Positions 45,503 through 55,067 of a DNA stretch of 64,000 nucleotides are shown piece after piece. The stretch spans positions 17,588-81,587 of the forward strand of contig CAJXQX010000007.1 of assembly GCA_913058185.1 (NCBI GenBank), given 5' to 3'. The notes beneath the pieces were generated by a model. It did not search any database and was not told where the DNA came from. It saw only the letters and a list, made by a program, of their open reading frames with translations. The DNA comes from an uncultured Verrucomicrobiota bacterium (GTDB lineage: Bacteria; Verrucomicrobiota; Verrucomicrobiia; Opitutales; Opitutaceae). Position 1 is the stretch's first letter. Every line of letters starts with the position of its first letter. A program made the position numbers and the translations under genes.

Positions 45503-46975
45503 TTAAGCGAGGATGGGTTTGACCACTTGGCCGTGCACATCGGTGAGGCGGTAGTGGCGACCTTGGAACTTGAAAGTCAGTTTCTTGTGATTGACCCCGA
45601 GTAGATGCATGAGGGTCGCGTGTAGATCATGCACGCTCACCGGATCCTTCACTACGTTGTAGGAATAATCATCCGTTTCTCCGTGGGAGATACCTCCTTT
45701 AACCCCACCTCCTGCTAGCCACATGCTGAAGCAGCGGGGGTGGTGATCTCGGCCATAGTTCTCCTCAGTCATCTCGCCCTGGTTGTAAACGGTGCGCCCA
45801 AATTCGCCGCCCCAGATGATCAAAGTGTCGTCCAGCATACCGCGGCGTTTCAGATCCCTGAGTAACCCAGCGGTGGCTTGGTCGGTGCTTTTGCACTGCC
45901 GTTTCAGTTGATTAGGTAGGTTATTATGAGTGTCCCAACCGCGATGGAAAAGCTGAACGAAGCGAACGCCACGTTCGGAAAGGCGACGAGCGAGTAGGCA
46001 GTTGTTGGCATAGGTGCCGGGCGTCTTAGCGTCCTCGCCGTAGAGATCGAAGGTGTCGTCAGATTCATTGGAGACATCGGTCAACTCCGGCACCGAAGTC
46101 TGCATGCGGAAGGCCATTTCATATTGGGCGATGCGCGCCTCGATCTCGGGGTCGCCGTAATCGTCGAACTTCATCTCGTTCATCGCGGCGATGTGGTCGA
46201 GGGTCTTACGGCGTAGCGACGAACTCATGCCCTCGGGATTGTTCAGATACAGCACGGGGTCTTTGCCTCCGCCGAATTTCACGCCTTGATGCTTTGAAGG
46301 TAAAAACCCTGCGCCCCAGAGGCGGTCGTAGAGCGGTTGGCCTCCACTGAAGGAGGTCATCGCGACGAAGGCGGGTAAGTTCTCATTCATGCTCCCGAGT
46401 CCGTAAGATAACCAAGCGCCGATGCTGGGCCGGCCTGCGATCTGGAAGCCGCTTTGAAAAAACGTAATGGCGGGGTCGTGGTTGATCGCCTCGGTGTGCA
46501 TGGATTTAATCATGCAAATGTCGTCTGTGACTCCGGCCAGATGGGGCATCATATCGGTATTTAACCACATGCCCGATTTGCCGGTTCGTTCGAAATTGAA
46601 AGTCGACCGGGCGACCGGAAAGGAGCTTTGCCCCGCCGTCATTCCCGTGAGTCGCTGCCCGTTGAAAACCGAATCCGGCACCTCTTGTTGGTGAACTTTA
46701 TCGAGAAACGGCTTATGATCGAAGAGGTCCATTTGGGGCGGACCGCCCGATTGGAAAAGGTAGATAACCCGTTTGGCCTTGGGCGCAAAATTGGGGAACC
46801 CATCTAGACCGCCGATTGCGTTGGGTTCGGCGACCAAGCGATCACTCATCAAGGAACCGAGAGCGAGTCCACCCAGCCCCTTGGCCGATTTTCCTAGAAA
46901 GTATCGCCGCGTCATAGTGAGCGGATTTTCGGACAACTTCTGGTATCCCGTGCAGCCTTCGTGTGAGTGGTTCAT
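45503..46975 (-). CDS. DUF1501 family protein, Tat-exported
   Basis: A 490-residue protein of the alkaline-phosphatase-fold DUF1501 family. Near residue 22 it has a Tat signal, TRRYFLGKSAKGLGGLALGS, preceded by the NHSHEGCTGYQ leader usual in this family. Family blocks RVIYLFQSGGPPQMDLFDHK, GRPSIGAWLSYGLGS and DTLIIWGGEFGRTVYNQG are visible. DUF1501 proteins accompany DUF1549/DUF1553 cytochrome-like proteins in Planctomycetes and Verrucomicrobia; the pair's function is not established. It follows the partner gene after 5 nt, so both are in one operon. Confidence 0.9.
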   Translation of the reverse strand: MNHSHEGCTGYQKLSENPLTMTRRYFLGKSAKGLGGLALGSLMSDRLVAEPNAIGGLDGFPNFAPKAKRVIYLFQSGGPPQMDLFDHKPFLDKVHQQEVPDSVFNGQRLTGMTAGQSSFPVARSTFNFERTGKSGMWLNTDMMPHLAGVTDDICMIKSMHTEAINHDPAITFFQSGFQIAGRPSIGAWLSYGLGSMNENLPAFVAMTSFSGGQPLYDRLWGAGFLPSKHQGVKFGGGKDPVLYLNNPEGMSSSLRRKTLDHIAAMNEMKFDDYGDPEIEARIAQYEMAFRMQTSVPELTDVSNESDDTFDLYGEDAKTPGTYANNCLLARRLSERGVRFVQLFHRGWDTHNNLPNQLKRQCKSTDQATAGLLRDLKRRGMLDDTLIIWGGEFGRTVYNQGEMTEENYGRDHHPRCFSMWLAGGGVKGGISHGETDDYSYNVVKDPVSVHDLHATLMHLLGVNHKKLTFKFQGRHYRLTDVHGQVVKPILA

Positions 46976-46980
46976 TCGAA

Positions 46981-49900
46981 TTACTCTTTGGTTATGGTTT
47001 CGTCCAAGTTGAGGAGCACGTTGGAGAAGGCAGTCGCCGCCGCTAGGTCGCGTGGGTCGAGGGAATCGTTCGCTTTTGATTCACCTAATTGAATAAGTTT
47101 CTCCGCCCCGGAGAGGTCGTCTTGGTAGGCTTCGCGATATTGTTGATACGCGCCTTCCAGCAACTTGAGCTCCTGCGGCCGGGGACTTCGGGCCAAGGTC
47201 GTTCTGAATCCGAATTTCACCTGATCGGTCATGGTGTCGCCGCCTTCCAGCAGCAGACGCTGGCCCAGGTTGCGGGCCGATTCGACGAAGATTTTCTCAT
47301 TGAGCAGAGTCAGTGCCTGCAAAGGAGTGTTAGTTCTTTTGGGACTCACGATACATGATTCGCGATCTGCCGCGTCCATCAGGGCCATGGAGGGTGGCGG
47401 AATCGTGCGCTTCCAGATGGTGTATAAGCTTCGTCGATACAGGTCTTCACCGGATGACGGTTTATATTTCATGTTGCTCATGAGTTCCCAAAGCTTTTCC
47501 GGTTGATAGGGACTGACCGATGGCCCACCGAGTTGCTCGACCAGCAGCCCGCTCATAGCCAAAGCCTGATCACGCAAGGCGTGGGCCGACAGACGTTGGC
47601 GGGGGCCTCGGGTGAGGAGTGCGTTGTGCGGGTCCAGTTCCAGCAGTTCTGGGGTCACCCGAGACTGCTGCCGATAGGTGGCACTGGTCACGATGAGTTT
47701 CTGTATCGCTTTGACGTCCCAACCATTCGCTACGAACTCGGCGGCGAGCCAGTCGAGCAGTTCGGGGTGGCTTGGCCATTCGCCTTGCACCCCGAAATCT
47801 TCCGCCGTTTTCACCAGGCCCCGACCAAAGTATTTCAGCCAATAGCGATTTACGGCTACGCGACTGGTGAGCGGGTGTTTGCCGCTGACTAACCATTGCG
47901 CGAATCCCAGACGATTGTGCGGCGCACCGGCAGGGTAGTCCGGCAAGACGGCTGGCAAGCGATCCTCCACCGCTTCACCGAGTTGATTATAAACGCCTCG
48001 AGTGCGGACGTGAGTCAGTCGGGTTGGACTCATCTCCTGCATCACCATCGTGGTAGGTAATGCATCGTGAAATTTCTCTCGTTTCGTGCGGGCGGTGAAA
48101 GCCTCTTCGTTTACCTGCTGCAACGAATCGGCTGCGACGTTTTCCAGAAAGTAGGTTTGCCATTTGGCGGATTCGGCAGCGCTGCGCGTGGTGGGCTCCT
48201 TTTGGTAGATGGCCATTAGGGTCGCTGGCTCGGCTAGAACGGCGGCTTCGTCCGGTGACAACGTGCGATCGTATACCCGCAACTCGTCGACGGCTCCAAT
48301 GTATCCATCGCCGACCACACCTGCACCAATCCTCAAATGCGCGACCTTTGCCGGACCGACAATATTACTGTTCGTATTGTGGAGGATTCGGGTTTCGACG
48401 GACTGGCCATCGAGCAGGATTCGCATTCCGGTCGCACTCTGCGAACCATCATTGGTCAGCGTCACATGTTGCCATTGCCCCGCCCGGATTGGAGCGACCG
48501 TTTCAATCGCACCGACTCCTGCAATCCAACGGGTGATGATGTAAAATTGCAGTCGACCGTCCTTCAATTCGACCGTCAGTCCCTTGCGAATCGAGTCTTC
48601 GCCTTGTTTGGAAATGATCACGCCATCCGATAGCTCGGTAGGCTTCATCCAGAAGGCTAAGCTGAATCGTTCGTTGCATAAGAACTTGGAGACACTTTCG
48701 AGTTCGAGAACATTGCTGCCGTCGAATGAAGCGGCTTGGTCGCGAAGACCGGTCGCGAAAACCGGTGCTTCTCCATCGATTCCGACGATCGGATCGTTTC
48801 CGGCTAGGGAGAAGCGTTCGCGCAAACCCCGGCTGAGCAGGCCTGTTTCCTTTAGATCAAGTGCATCCTGAGATTCCCACCTTGTGATCGCGGAACCAAT
48901 TTCTTCTTGAGCAGATTCTTTGCGAAGGAGGGCGGTAGCTAGTTTGGCGTCGAATGCCGCCAACTCCGCCGACTGTTCTTGGGTTGGGGAGGTGATCCAA
49001 GGTTCAGAATTGCCGAATTTTACCGCTCTTCCCGATTCCGGCACGTTGTCGAAGATAGAGATCAGTTGATAGTATTCCTTGGTGGAGATCGGGTCGTATT
49101 TGTGATCGTGGCAACGGGCACAGCCGACGGTCAGTCCCATCCAAACGGTCGAAGTGGTGTCGACGCGATCCACGGCATTTTCGAGCAAAAACTCCTCCGG
49201 GACCAGGCCGGCCTCCGAATTGTAGCGATGGTTTCGGTTGAACCCCGTCGCGAGCTTTTGATCAAACGTAGGGTCAGGCAGGAGATCTCCAGCCAGCTGT
49301 TCGATCGTAAATTGATCGAAGGGCATGTTTTGATTGTAGGCGTGAATAACCCAATCGCGCCACCGCCACATCGTGCGAGGGCCGTCATTTTGATAGCCAT
49401 CAGTGTCGGCGTAACGGGCCGCTTCGAGCCAGGGGAGCGCCATCGCTTCACCATAGCGGGGAGACTCCAGCAATCGATCTACCAGTCGCTCGTAGGCATC
49501 CGGTGATTTGTCGCTGAGAAATGCTTCAACTTCGGCCGGCGTCGGGGGCAACCCTGTCAGGTCCAGAGTCAGGCGCCGGATCAACGTCGTTTGATCCGCT
49601 TCGACGGACGGGGAGAGACCGGCATCGTCCAAGCGAGCCAGCACGAATGGATCGATGCCGTTGCGCACCCAGTTGGCTTGAGAAATTGACGGTGCCTCGG
49701 GGCGTTTAACGGGCTCGAACGACCAGTGCCGATCCCAACCGGCCCCCTCCTCGATCCACGTCCGCAGTTGTTGTTTCTCTAACGAACTCAGCGCTATATC
49801 CGATTTGATCGGAGGCATCAAATCCTCTTCGTCATCGGTTTCGATTCGCCAGATGATCTCACTCTTGTCCGGTTCACCTGGAACGGCCGCAAAAAAACCG

Positions 49901-50136
49901 GCCCCCAGATCGGCAAAAACACCCTCTGGGGTATCGAGTCGCAAATCCGCCTCTCGGTTCGCTTCGTCCGGACCGTGACATTTAAAGCACTTGTCCGAGA
50001 GAATGGGACGGATGTCGCGGTTGAAATCGATCTGTTCCGCCGCTGCCACACCAGCCATGCCACCAGCCACGATCAATCGGGTGATCAAAGGGCTCGAGAA
50101 AATCGAAAAAGGGTAAGGAAAGGCGAGGGGGAGCAC
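46981..50136 (-). CDS. DUF1549/DUF1553 protein with cytochrome motif and LamG domain
   Basis: A 1051-residue exported protein. After an N-terminal signal comes a PSCyt1-type heme motif ILSDKCFKCHGPDE near residue 50, then DUF1549 (FVLARLDDAGLSPS..., LTLDLTGLPPTPAEVEAFL), a LamG/concanavalin-like domain (about residues 460-650, with AVDELRVYDRTLSPDE) and the C-terminal DUF1553 (RVAVNRYWLKYFGRGLVKT, PLQALTLLN). This architecture is typical of PVC bacteria and is often found by sulfatases. It probably anchors an extracellular or periplasmic redox or glycan-processing activity. It is followed by the DUF1501 gene. Confidence 0.9.
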   Translation of the reverse strand: MLPLAFPYPFSIFSSPLITRLIVAGGMAGVAAAEQIDFNRDIRPILSDKCFKCHGPDEANREADLRLDTPEGVFADLGAGFFAAVPGEPDKSEIIWRIETDDEEDLMPPIKSDIALSSLEKQQLRTWIEEGAGWDRHWSFEPVKRPEAPSISQANWVRNGIDPFVLARLDDAGLSPSVEADQTTLIRRLTLDLTGLPPTPAEVEAFLSDKSPDAYERLVDRLLESPRYGEAMALPWLEAARYADTDGYQNDGPRTMWRWRDWVIHAYNQNMPFDQFTIEQLAGDLLPDPTFDQKLATGFNRNHRYNSEAGLVPEEFLLENAVDRVDTTSTVWMGLTVGCARCHDHKYDPISTKEYYQLISIFDNVPESGRAVKFGNSEPWITSPTQEQSAELAAFDAKLATALLRKESAQEEIGSAITRWESQDALDLKETGLLSRGLRERFSLAGNDPIVGIDGEAPVFATGLRDQAASFDGSNVLELESVSKFLCNERFSLAFWMKPTELSDGVIISKQGEDSIRKGLTVELKDGRLQFYIITRWIAGVGAIETVAPIRAGQWQHVTLTNDGSQSATGMRILLDGQSVETRILHNTNSNIVGPAKVAHLRIGAGVVGDGYIGAVDELRVYDRTLSPDEAAVLAEPATLMAIYQKEPTTRSAAESAKWQTYFLENVAADSLQQVNEEAFTARTKREKFHDALPTTMVMQEMSPTRLTHVRTRGVYNQLGEAVEDRLPAVLPDYPAGAPHNRLGFAQWLVSGKHPLTSRVAVNRYWLKYFGRGLVKTAEDFGVQGEWPSHPELLDWLAAEFVANGWDVKAIQKLIVTSATYRQQSRVTPELLELDPHNALLTRGPRQRLSAHALRDQALAMSGLLVEQLGGPSVSPYQPEKLWELMSNMKYKPSSGEDLYRRSLYTIWKRTIPPPSMALMDAADRESCIVSPKRTNTPLQALTLLNEKIFVESARNLGQRLLLEGGDTMTDQVKFGFRTTLARSPRPQELKLLEGAYQQYREAYQDDLSGAEKLIQLGESKANDSLDPRDLAAATAFSNVLLNLDETITKE

Positions 50137-50182
50137 TTAGTGGTAGTGGGACTCAAAAGATGATGGAATGAGGGGAGAGCTG

Positions 50183-50587
50183 ATGTCACAATCCCGAATA
50201 ATGGATACTTTGCGATACGAGTGGTTGCCCGACGAGCTTTCAGTTTGTCGTTTGGCTGCTGACGAACGGGTGCCGGTCTGGCTGCCGATCCGCGGGTTCA
50301 CCACGGTGACGCGAACAGATGAGGAGCTCTCGATTGTGTGCGCGAGTTCGGCCGTGCCGACTGGAGTGAGATCCGAACACGGTTGGACCGTGCTGAAAGT
50401 TCTCGGCCCGTTACCGTTTGAGGCGGTTGGGATTCTACGTCGCCTTGCTGACCCACTGGCGATGGCAGGAATTCCTATCATCGCTATTGGCACATTCGAC
50501 ACCGACTACGTCCTCGTGAAGCGCGGGCAGGAAGAGGCCGCCGACGAGGTGCTCGCCGCGAGTGGCTTACTCCTAGTTTCAACCTAG
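50183..50587 (+). CDS. ACT-domain protein (CASTOR/COG3603-like)
   Basis: A 134-residue protein in which LSVCRLAADERVPVWLPI and EELSIVCASSAVP are followed by a second ACT-like half, WTVLKVLGPLPFEAVGILRRL and IAIGTFDTDYVLVKR. This is the pattern of stand-alone ACT-domain proteins that bind amino acids. An earlier ATG in frame lies at 50168, and either start is possible. The gene is divergent from the DUF1553 gene with less than 50 bp between starts, so their promoters overlap. Confidence 0.8.
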   Translation: MSQSRIMDTLRYEWLPDELSVCRLAADERVPVWLPIRGFTTVTRTDEELSIVCASSAVPTGVRSEHGWTVLKVLGPLPFEAVGILRRLADPLAMAGIPIIAIGTFDTDYVLVKRGQEEAADEVLAASGLLLVST

Positions 50588-50624
50588 GCTACCGGAAAGA
50601 TTGATCGGACCATTGGGTTGGATC

Positions 50625-51986
50625 CTAGCTGGCGTAAACGGGTTCCCATCCTGCCCGTGGGGGCGGTCCACCTAGTAAATCATTGGCGAGCGGATGGTCA
50701 GGGAACCGTTTGGTGGCTCGGTCGAATTTGAGGGTGCCGCCAAGACGTTGGGCAATAATACCGAGAATGAAGACCTGAGTAAGGGGACCGGAAATCGAGA
50801 AGGGTGACTGCGGTTCAGCTTCACCGTGGCAAGCCTGCACGAAATTCATATAGTGATCCGGATTGCGACCACTGACGCGCGGGAGCGTCGGGGCAAGTTT
50901 CCGCATCTTCGCCGCAGGTAAAATACGGAGCGTGTCGGAGTGGGTCCCGCCCTTGAACACCATATCTGAACTGTAGAGATACTTGCCGTTACGTTGACGT
51001 TTCACATCTGAAGCTTCTTCGGCCGGGAGGGGCGGTAGGTTCTCGACGCCGTCATACCAGGTGACATCGCAAGCGGGGTGCGCGATGCGAGCAGGGAAGG
51101 AGAACTTAATCGTAGACGCTTGCGGGAAGATGAAATCGTTGGGGCCATCACGACGCTCGGCGCTGATGGTTCCAGGCAATCCGAGGTCGAGAAAACGGTG
51201 AGCCGTATCGAGAATATGCGGAGCCCAATCCCCGAAAGCGCCGCTGCCGTAGGAGAACCAACTGCGCCAGTTCTGGGGATGAAGCCGTGGGCTGTAGTCG
51301 TGCCAGGGGCGACCGACCTGCCAAAGATCCCAGTCGAGTCCGGTCGGGGTGGCATGCCCCGTGTCAAATCCGGGGACATCCCAACCATGCCAGCGACGAG
51401 GCGAGTTCATGTAGGCATCGATATGGGTGATATTTTTAATAATACCCGCTTCGGACCACGCCTTGAATTGGTGGAAATTTGCACCCGAGTGACCTTGGTT
51501 GCCCATCTGGGTGACCACGCCGGTGCGCTCGGCCTGCTCCATGAGCATCTCCACCTCTTGAAACGTGTGGGCGAGTGGTTTTTCGAGATAGACGTGTTTG
51601 CCAGCGGCCATGCACGCCATCGCGACCGGAAAGTGAGCGAAATCGGGGGTGGAGATGGCGACCGCGTCGAATTTATCGCCCTCGCGCTCGAGCATCTCGC
51701 GGAAGTCATTATAGAGCGGGATGTCACCCAGCAACGTGCGTGCTTCAGTGCAGTGCTCTCCATCGAGATGGACATCGGCGGCAGCGACAAACTCCGTCCG
51801 TTCAGTCGCCGCGAATAGTTTAATGTTCGAAGTGCCACGATTGCCGATGCCCACGAAGGCGAGGCGCAATTTGTCGCTCGAGCTGGCGGTCTGAGCGGAG
51901 ACGGTCGGGAGGTTCCAGAGAACCGAGCTGGCCAGAACGCCTTGTTTCAAGAAATTGCGGCGAGAGGAATCAGTGGGGTGGGGCAT
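50625..51986 (-). CDS. Gfo/Idh/MocA family oxidoreductase, Tat-exported
   Basis: A 453-residue protein with a Tat signal (SSRRNFLKQGVLASSVLW) from ATG 51986. The Rossmann domain reads LRLAFVGIGNRGTSNIK, with VAISTPDFAHFP and the conserved EKP motif in AAGKHVYLEKPLAHTFQE; the C-terminal substrate domain has GAFGDWAPHILDTAHRF. Exported members with a bound cofactor act on sugars or glycosides. A sugar role is plausible beside the sulfatases, but the substrate is not known. The frame opens at 52046; the ATG at 51986 puts the signal at the N-terminus. It is divergent from the sulfatase operon. Confidence 0.88.
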   Translation of the reverse strand: MPHPTDSSRRNFLKQGVLASSVLWNLPTVSAQTASSSDKLRLAFVGIGNRGTSNIKLFAATERTEFVAAADVHLDGEHCTEARTLLGDIPLYNDFREMLEREGDKFDAVAISTPDFAHFPVAMACMAAGKHVYLEKPLAHTFQEVEMLMEQAERTGVVTQMGNQGHSGANFHQFKAWSEAGIIKNITHIDAYMNSPRRWHGWDVPGFDTGHATPTGLDWDLWQVGRPWHDYSPRLHPQNWRSWFSYGSGAFGDWAPHILDTAHRFLDLGLPGTISAERRDGPNDFIFPQASTIKFSFPARIAHPACDVTWYDGVENLPPLPAEEASDVKRQRNGKYLYSSDMVFKGGTHSDTLRILPAAKMRKLAPTLPRVSGRNPDHYMNFVQACHGEAEPQSPFSISGPLTQVFILGIIAQRLGGTLKFDRATKRFPDHPLANDLLGGPPPRAGWEPVYAS

Positions 51987-52250
51987 GGTAGCGGAGTGTT
52001 CGGGCGTAATGGGTCGCCGCGCAATTGAATATTTGGGCAATAACACCAGAGGAGAGGCTCTTTTCTCAGCGACGAATGAACGGATGCTTTGGGTGAAGTG
52101 TTGGCCGGAAATAAAGTAAACTATTTTGCCTGCTACGAGAGACCTGTGGGTCCAAGGTCTTCGAATTAATGAAACTAATTAAACCGGAATCCGCTTGATG
52201 GATACGTGCTCGTTTGCCGCAAAAATACCCCGCCTGAAAATACCGAAGTT

Positions 52251-53690
52251 ATGCTAGATAAAATGTCCTCTCGACTAGAGTGTTTCAAGATTACCCGTTG
52301 GGTAGCATTCGTGGTGTTCTCGGTCTCTTTGGCCGGCCTTGGTCGCCTCCAAGCCGGCGATTCATCACCGAATTTCATCCTCATTCTTACGGATGATCAT
52401 GGTTGGACGAGCACGTCGACTCCGATGGATAAGTCGCAGCAAAACTCTAGTAGCGATTTTCACGAGACTCCCCAGATTGATCGGTTGGCACGAAGCGGCA
52501 TGCGCTTCTCGCAAGGATATGCTCCAGCGGCAATTTGCACGCCTTCGCGTCGGAGTATTCTGTTTGGTCAAACCCATATACGGATGGGGCCGGACGATGG
52601 TTTCGAAGAACGTTACCATCCCTATCAAAAAGATTATTTGACGATTCCGTTGGTGCTGAAACAGACGAACCCTCACTATCGAGCCGCCCATTTTGGCAAG
52701 TGGCATCAGAAGACCGGTGAGTTTTCGCCCGAGGATTTTGGTTTCGATCAAAGCGACGGTCGCACCTCAAACGGAGACGGCAGTATCTGGGAAAACAAAG
52801 AAGATAAATGGAAGAAGACGTTTTTGGTAGATGCCCCTAAGGGGATCGATCGCCTCACCGGTCGAGGCGCGAGTTTCATGCGGCGCAATGTGGCGGCGGG
52901 TAATCCGTTTTTCCTCCAGATTTCTCATTACGCGACGCACGTTGATATTCAGGCGAAACCAGAAACTTATGATCGATTCTCTGGTAAGTTGCGGGGCCGC
53001 ACCCATGATCATCCCGGATACGCTGCCATGTTGGCCGATCTGGACACGGGAATTGGGGCGATACTGGACGAGGTGGATTCTTTAGGGATTTCGGACAATA
53101 CCTACATCCTGATTATGGCCGATAACGGTGGGGCTGAATTTATTCCACCGGTGAGTAACAAACTTGCCCCACCGGGCACCAATGGCCGCCCGTCGCGGAA
53201 CGATCCTCTGCGTGGCGGCAAATGGGTGCTTTATGAGGGTGGGGTGCGCGTGCCGTTCATCGTTGCGGGCCCCGGTGTTCCCGCAAATAGCCAAAGTGAT
53301 GTGCCTGTCATCGGTTACGATCTACTTCCAACTATCGCAGAACTGGCGGGGTTTTCTGAGACGATGCCAGACTATATCGATGGCGGTAGTTTCGCTGAAT
53401 TGTTGGATGATGGGAAAGGGGAGGTGAATCGGCCGACTGATGCGCTGTTCCATCATCGCTACGCGTCCTATTTGCATTCGTCCATTCGGGTAGGGGACTA
53501 CAAACTTCTAAAGTTCTGGCACGATCATTCGAATCATGCGGAGGGAACTGAGTTGTTTGATTTATCGACGGATTTGGGGGAAACTACGGATCTCGCTAAA
53601 TCTATGCCGGCTAAGGCGAAGGAGCTGGAGCGACAACTCCTCGACTATATCGAAGTGGTAGATGGAAATGTGACGGGTGAGCTAGACTAG
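52251..53690 (+). CDS. exported sulfatase 2
   Basis: A 479-residue sulfatase with a signal helix (RWVAFVVFSVSLAGLGRLQAG), the first metal block FILILTDDHGWTSTS, the formylglycine signature CTPSRRSILFG, the GKWHQKTGEF block and LIMADNGGAEF. In-frame alternative starts are GTG 52206 and ATG 52263; the ATG 52251 gives a good signal sequence. It is the first of three sulfatases in a row on the + strand. It has an unusually long stretch (DGFEERYHPYQKDYLT) after the signature. The substrate is unknown. The 264 bp before it, shared with the divergent oxidoreductase gene, show no clear motif. Confidence 0.88.
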   Translation: MLDKMSSRLECFKITRWVAFVVFSVSLAGLGRLQAGDSSPNFILILTDDHGWTSTSTPMDKSQQNSSSDFHETPQIDRLARSGMRFSQGYAPAAICTPSRRSILFGQTHIRMGPDDGFEERYHPYQKDYLTIPLVLKQTNPHYRAAHFGKWHQKTGEFSPEDFGFDQSDGRTSNGDGSIWENKEDKWKKTFLVDAPKGIDRLTGRGASFMRRNVAAGNPFFLQISHYATHVDIQAKPETYDRFSGKLRGRTHDHPGYAAMLADLDTGIGAILDEVDSLGISDNTYILIMADNGGAEFIPPVSNKLAPPGTNGRPSRNDPLRGGKWVLYEGGVRVPFIVAGPGVPANSQSDVPVIGYDLLPTIAELAGFSETMPDYIDGGSFAELLDDGKGEVNRPTDALFHHRYASYLHSSIRVGDYKLLKFWHDHSNHAEGTELFDLSTDLGETTDLAKSMPAKAKELERQLLDYIEVVDGNVTGELD

Positions 53691-53729
53691 CATAGTTTTT
53701 TCACCATACCCCAAATTGTATTAACCGTG

Positions 53730-55067
53730 ATGAAGACCTTTCTTAGTGTAGTCGGCTGCTTTTCCCTCTGTCTCAGCTGCCTTCAAACCAACGTGTTGGC
53801 GGCACCCAATGTGATCGTCATCTACACCGATGATCAAGGCACCCTCGATCTAAACACGCTGGGTTCGAAGGATCTCGTCACTCCCCACATGGACGCGTTG
53901 TTCGAAAGTGGCGTCCATTTTACCCAGTTTTACGGTGCTCCGGTGTGCACGCCATCGCGCGTCAGTTTACTTACGGGGATGTCACCGCAGCGGGCGGGGT
54001 TGGATGGCAATGTCTCGGCGACACCGGGCCAGACCGCGGGGTTATCGAGCGAGCTTTTTACCATGGTCGATTTGTTTGAGAATGCCGGGTATAATACGGC
54101 GCACATCGGCAAGTGGCATCTGGGGTTTTCGGAAGACAAAAAACCTCTGGCGCATGGGTTTGATTACAGTTTCGGTCACCTCGTGGGCTGTATCGATAAC
54201 TACTCCCACTTTTACTATTGGCGTGGTCCTAATCGGCACGATCTCTACCGAAATGGGGCAGAGGTGTTTCATGATGGTGCGTTCTTCCCTGAACTCATGC
54301 TGGAAGAAGCCAGTGCCTTCATCACCGAGTCGAAAGACGATCCGTTCTTCCTCTATTTTGCGATCAATCTGCCCCATTACCCTTACCAGGGGTATCCCAA
54401 GTGGCTGAAGTATTACGACGAGCAGGGCGTGCCTTATCCGCGAAATCTCTACGCGGCGTTCCTCTCCACCCAGGACGAGATCATCGGCCAGTTAATCCAG
54501 AATTTGGATACGTTGGGGCTTCGAGAGGATACCATAATTATCTTCCAATCCGACAATGGCCACTCGACCGAGGAACGCGCTCATTTTGGAGGCGGTAATA
54601 CCGGCGTATTTCGAGGCGCGAAGGCCTGTCTATTCGAGGGAGGCATCCGGGTTCCGGCTGCGATCAGTTGGCCGGCCAGATTGCCCTCAGGTGGAAGCAG
54701 AGGTCAGCTGTCCTCTAATACGGATTGGCTGCCGACGCTCGCCGAACTCTGCGAGTTGGATATGCCTGATACGATGATCGAAGGCAAAAGTCTCGTGCCC
54801 GTTCTGCGCGATCCGCAGGCCGCCAGTGTGCATGACGGAGTATATCATTGGGAGTTTCGCGGGCAATGGGTCGCCCGCGACGGGCGTTGGAAACTTCTCG
54901 GTAACCCGGTCGACAAAAGCGCCAAGGCGCCGCTCGGGGAGAACGACAAACTTTTCCTCGTCGATCTCGACAACGATCCCGGTGAACTTACCAATCTTGC
55001 TTCGAGTTACCCTCAAAAAGTGGAAACCCTCAAACAGTCTTATCTGACATGGAAAAACAGTTTCTAA
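53730..55067 (+). CDS. exported sulfatase 3
   Basis: A 445-residue sulfatase with signal peptide MKTFLSVVGCFSLCLSC, first block NVIVIYTDDQGTLDLNTLG, signature CTPSRVSLLTG, AHIGKWHLGFSED and IFQSDNGHSTEERAHFGG. The GTG at 53727 precedes the ATG at 53730, which is preferred. The 36-39 nt gap behind sulfatase 2 and a 19-nt overlap with sulfatase 4 indicate one operon. It resembles arylsulfatase A-like enzymes; the sugar target is not determined. Confidence 0.9.
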   Translation: MKTFLSVVGCFSLCLSCLQTNVLAAPNVIVIYTDDQGTLDLNTLGSKDLVTPHMDALFESGVHFTQFYGAPVCTPSRVSLLTGMSPQRAGLDGNVSATPGQTAGLSSELFTMVDLFENAGYNTAHIGKWHLGFSEDKKPLAHGFDYSFGHLVGCIDNYSHFYYWRGPNRHDLYRNGAEVFHDGAFFPELMLEEASAFITESKDDPFFLYFAINLPHYPYQGYPKWLKYYDEQGVPYPRNLYAAFLSTQDEIIGQLIQNLDTLGLREDTIIIFQSDNGHSTEERAHFGGGNTGVFRGAKACLFEGGIRVPAAISWPARLPSGGSRGQLSSNTDWLPTLAELCELDMPDTMIEGKSLVPVLRDPQAASVHDGVYHWEFRGQWVARDGRWKLLGNPVDKSAKAPLGENDKLFLVDLDNDPGELTNLASSYPQKVETLKQSYLTWKNSF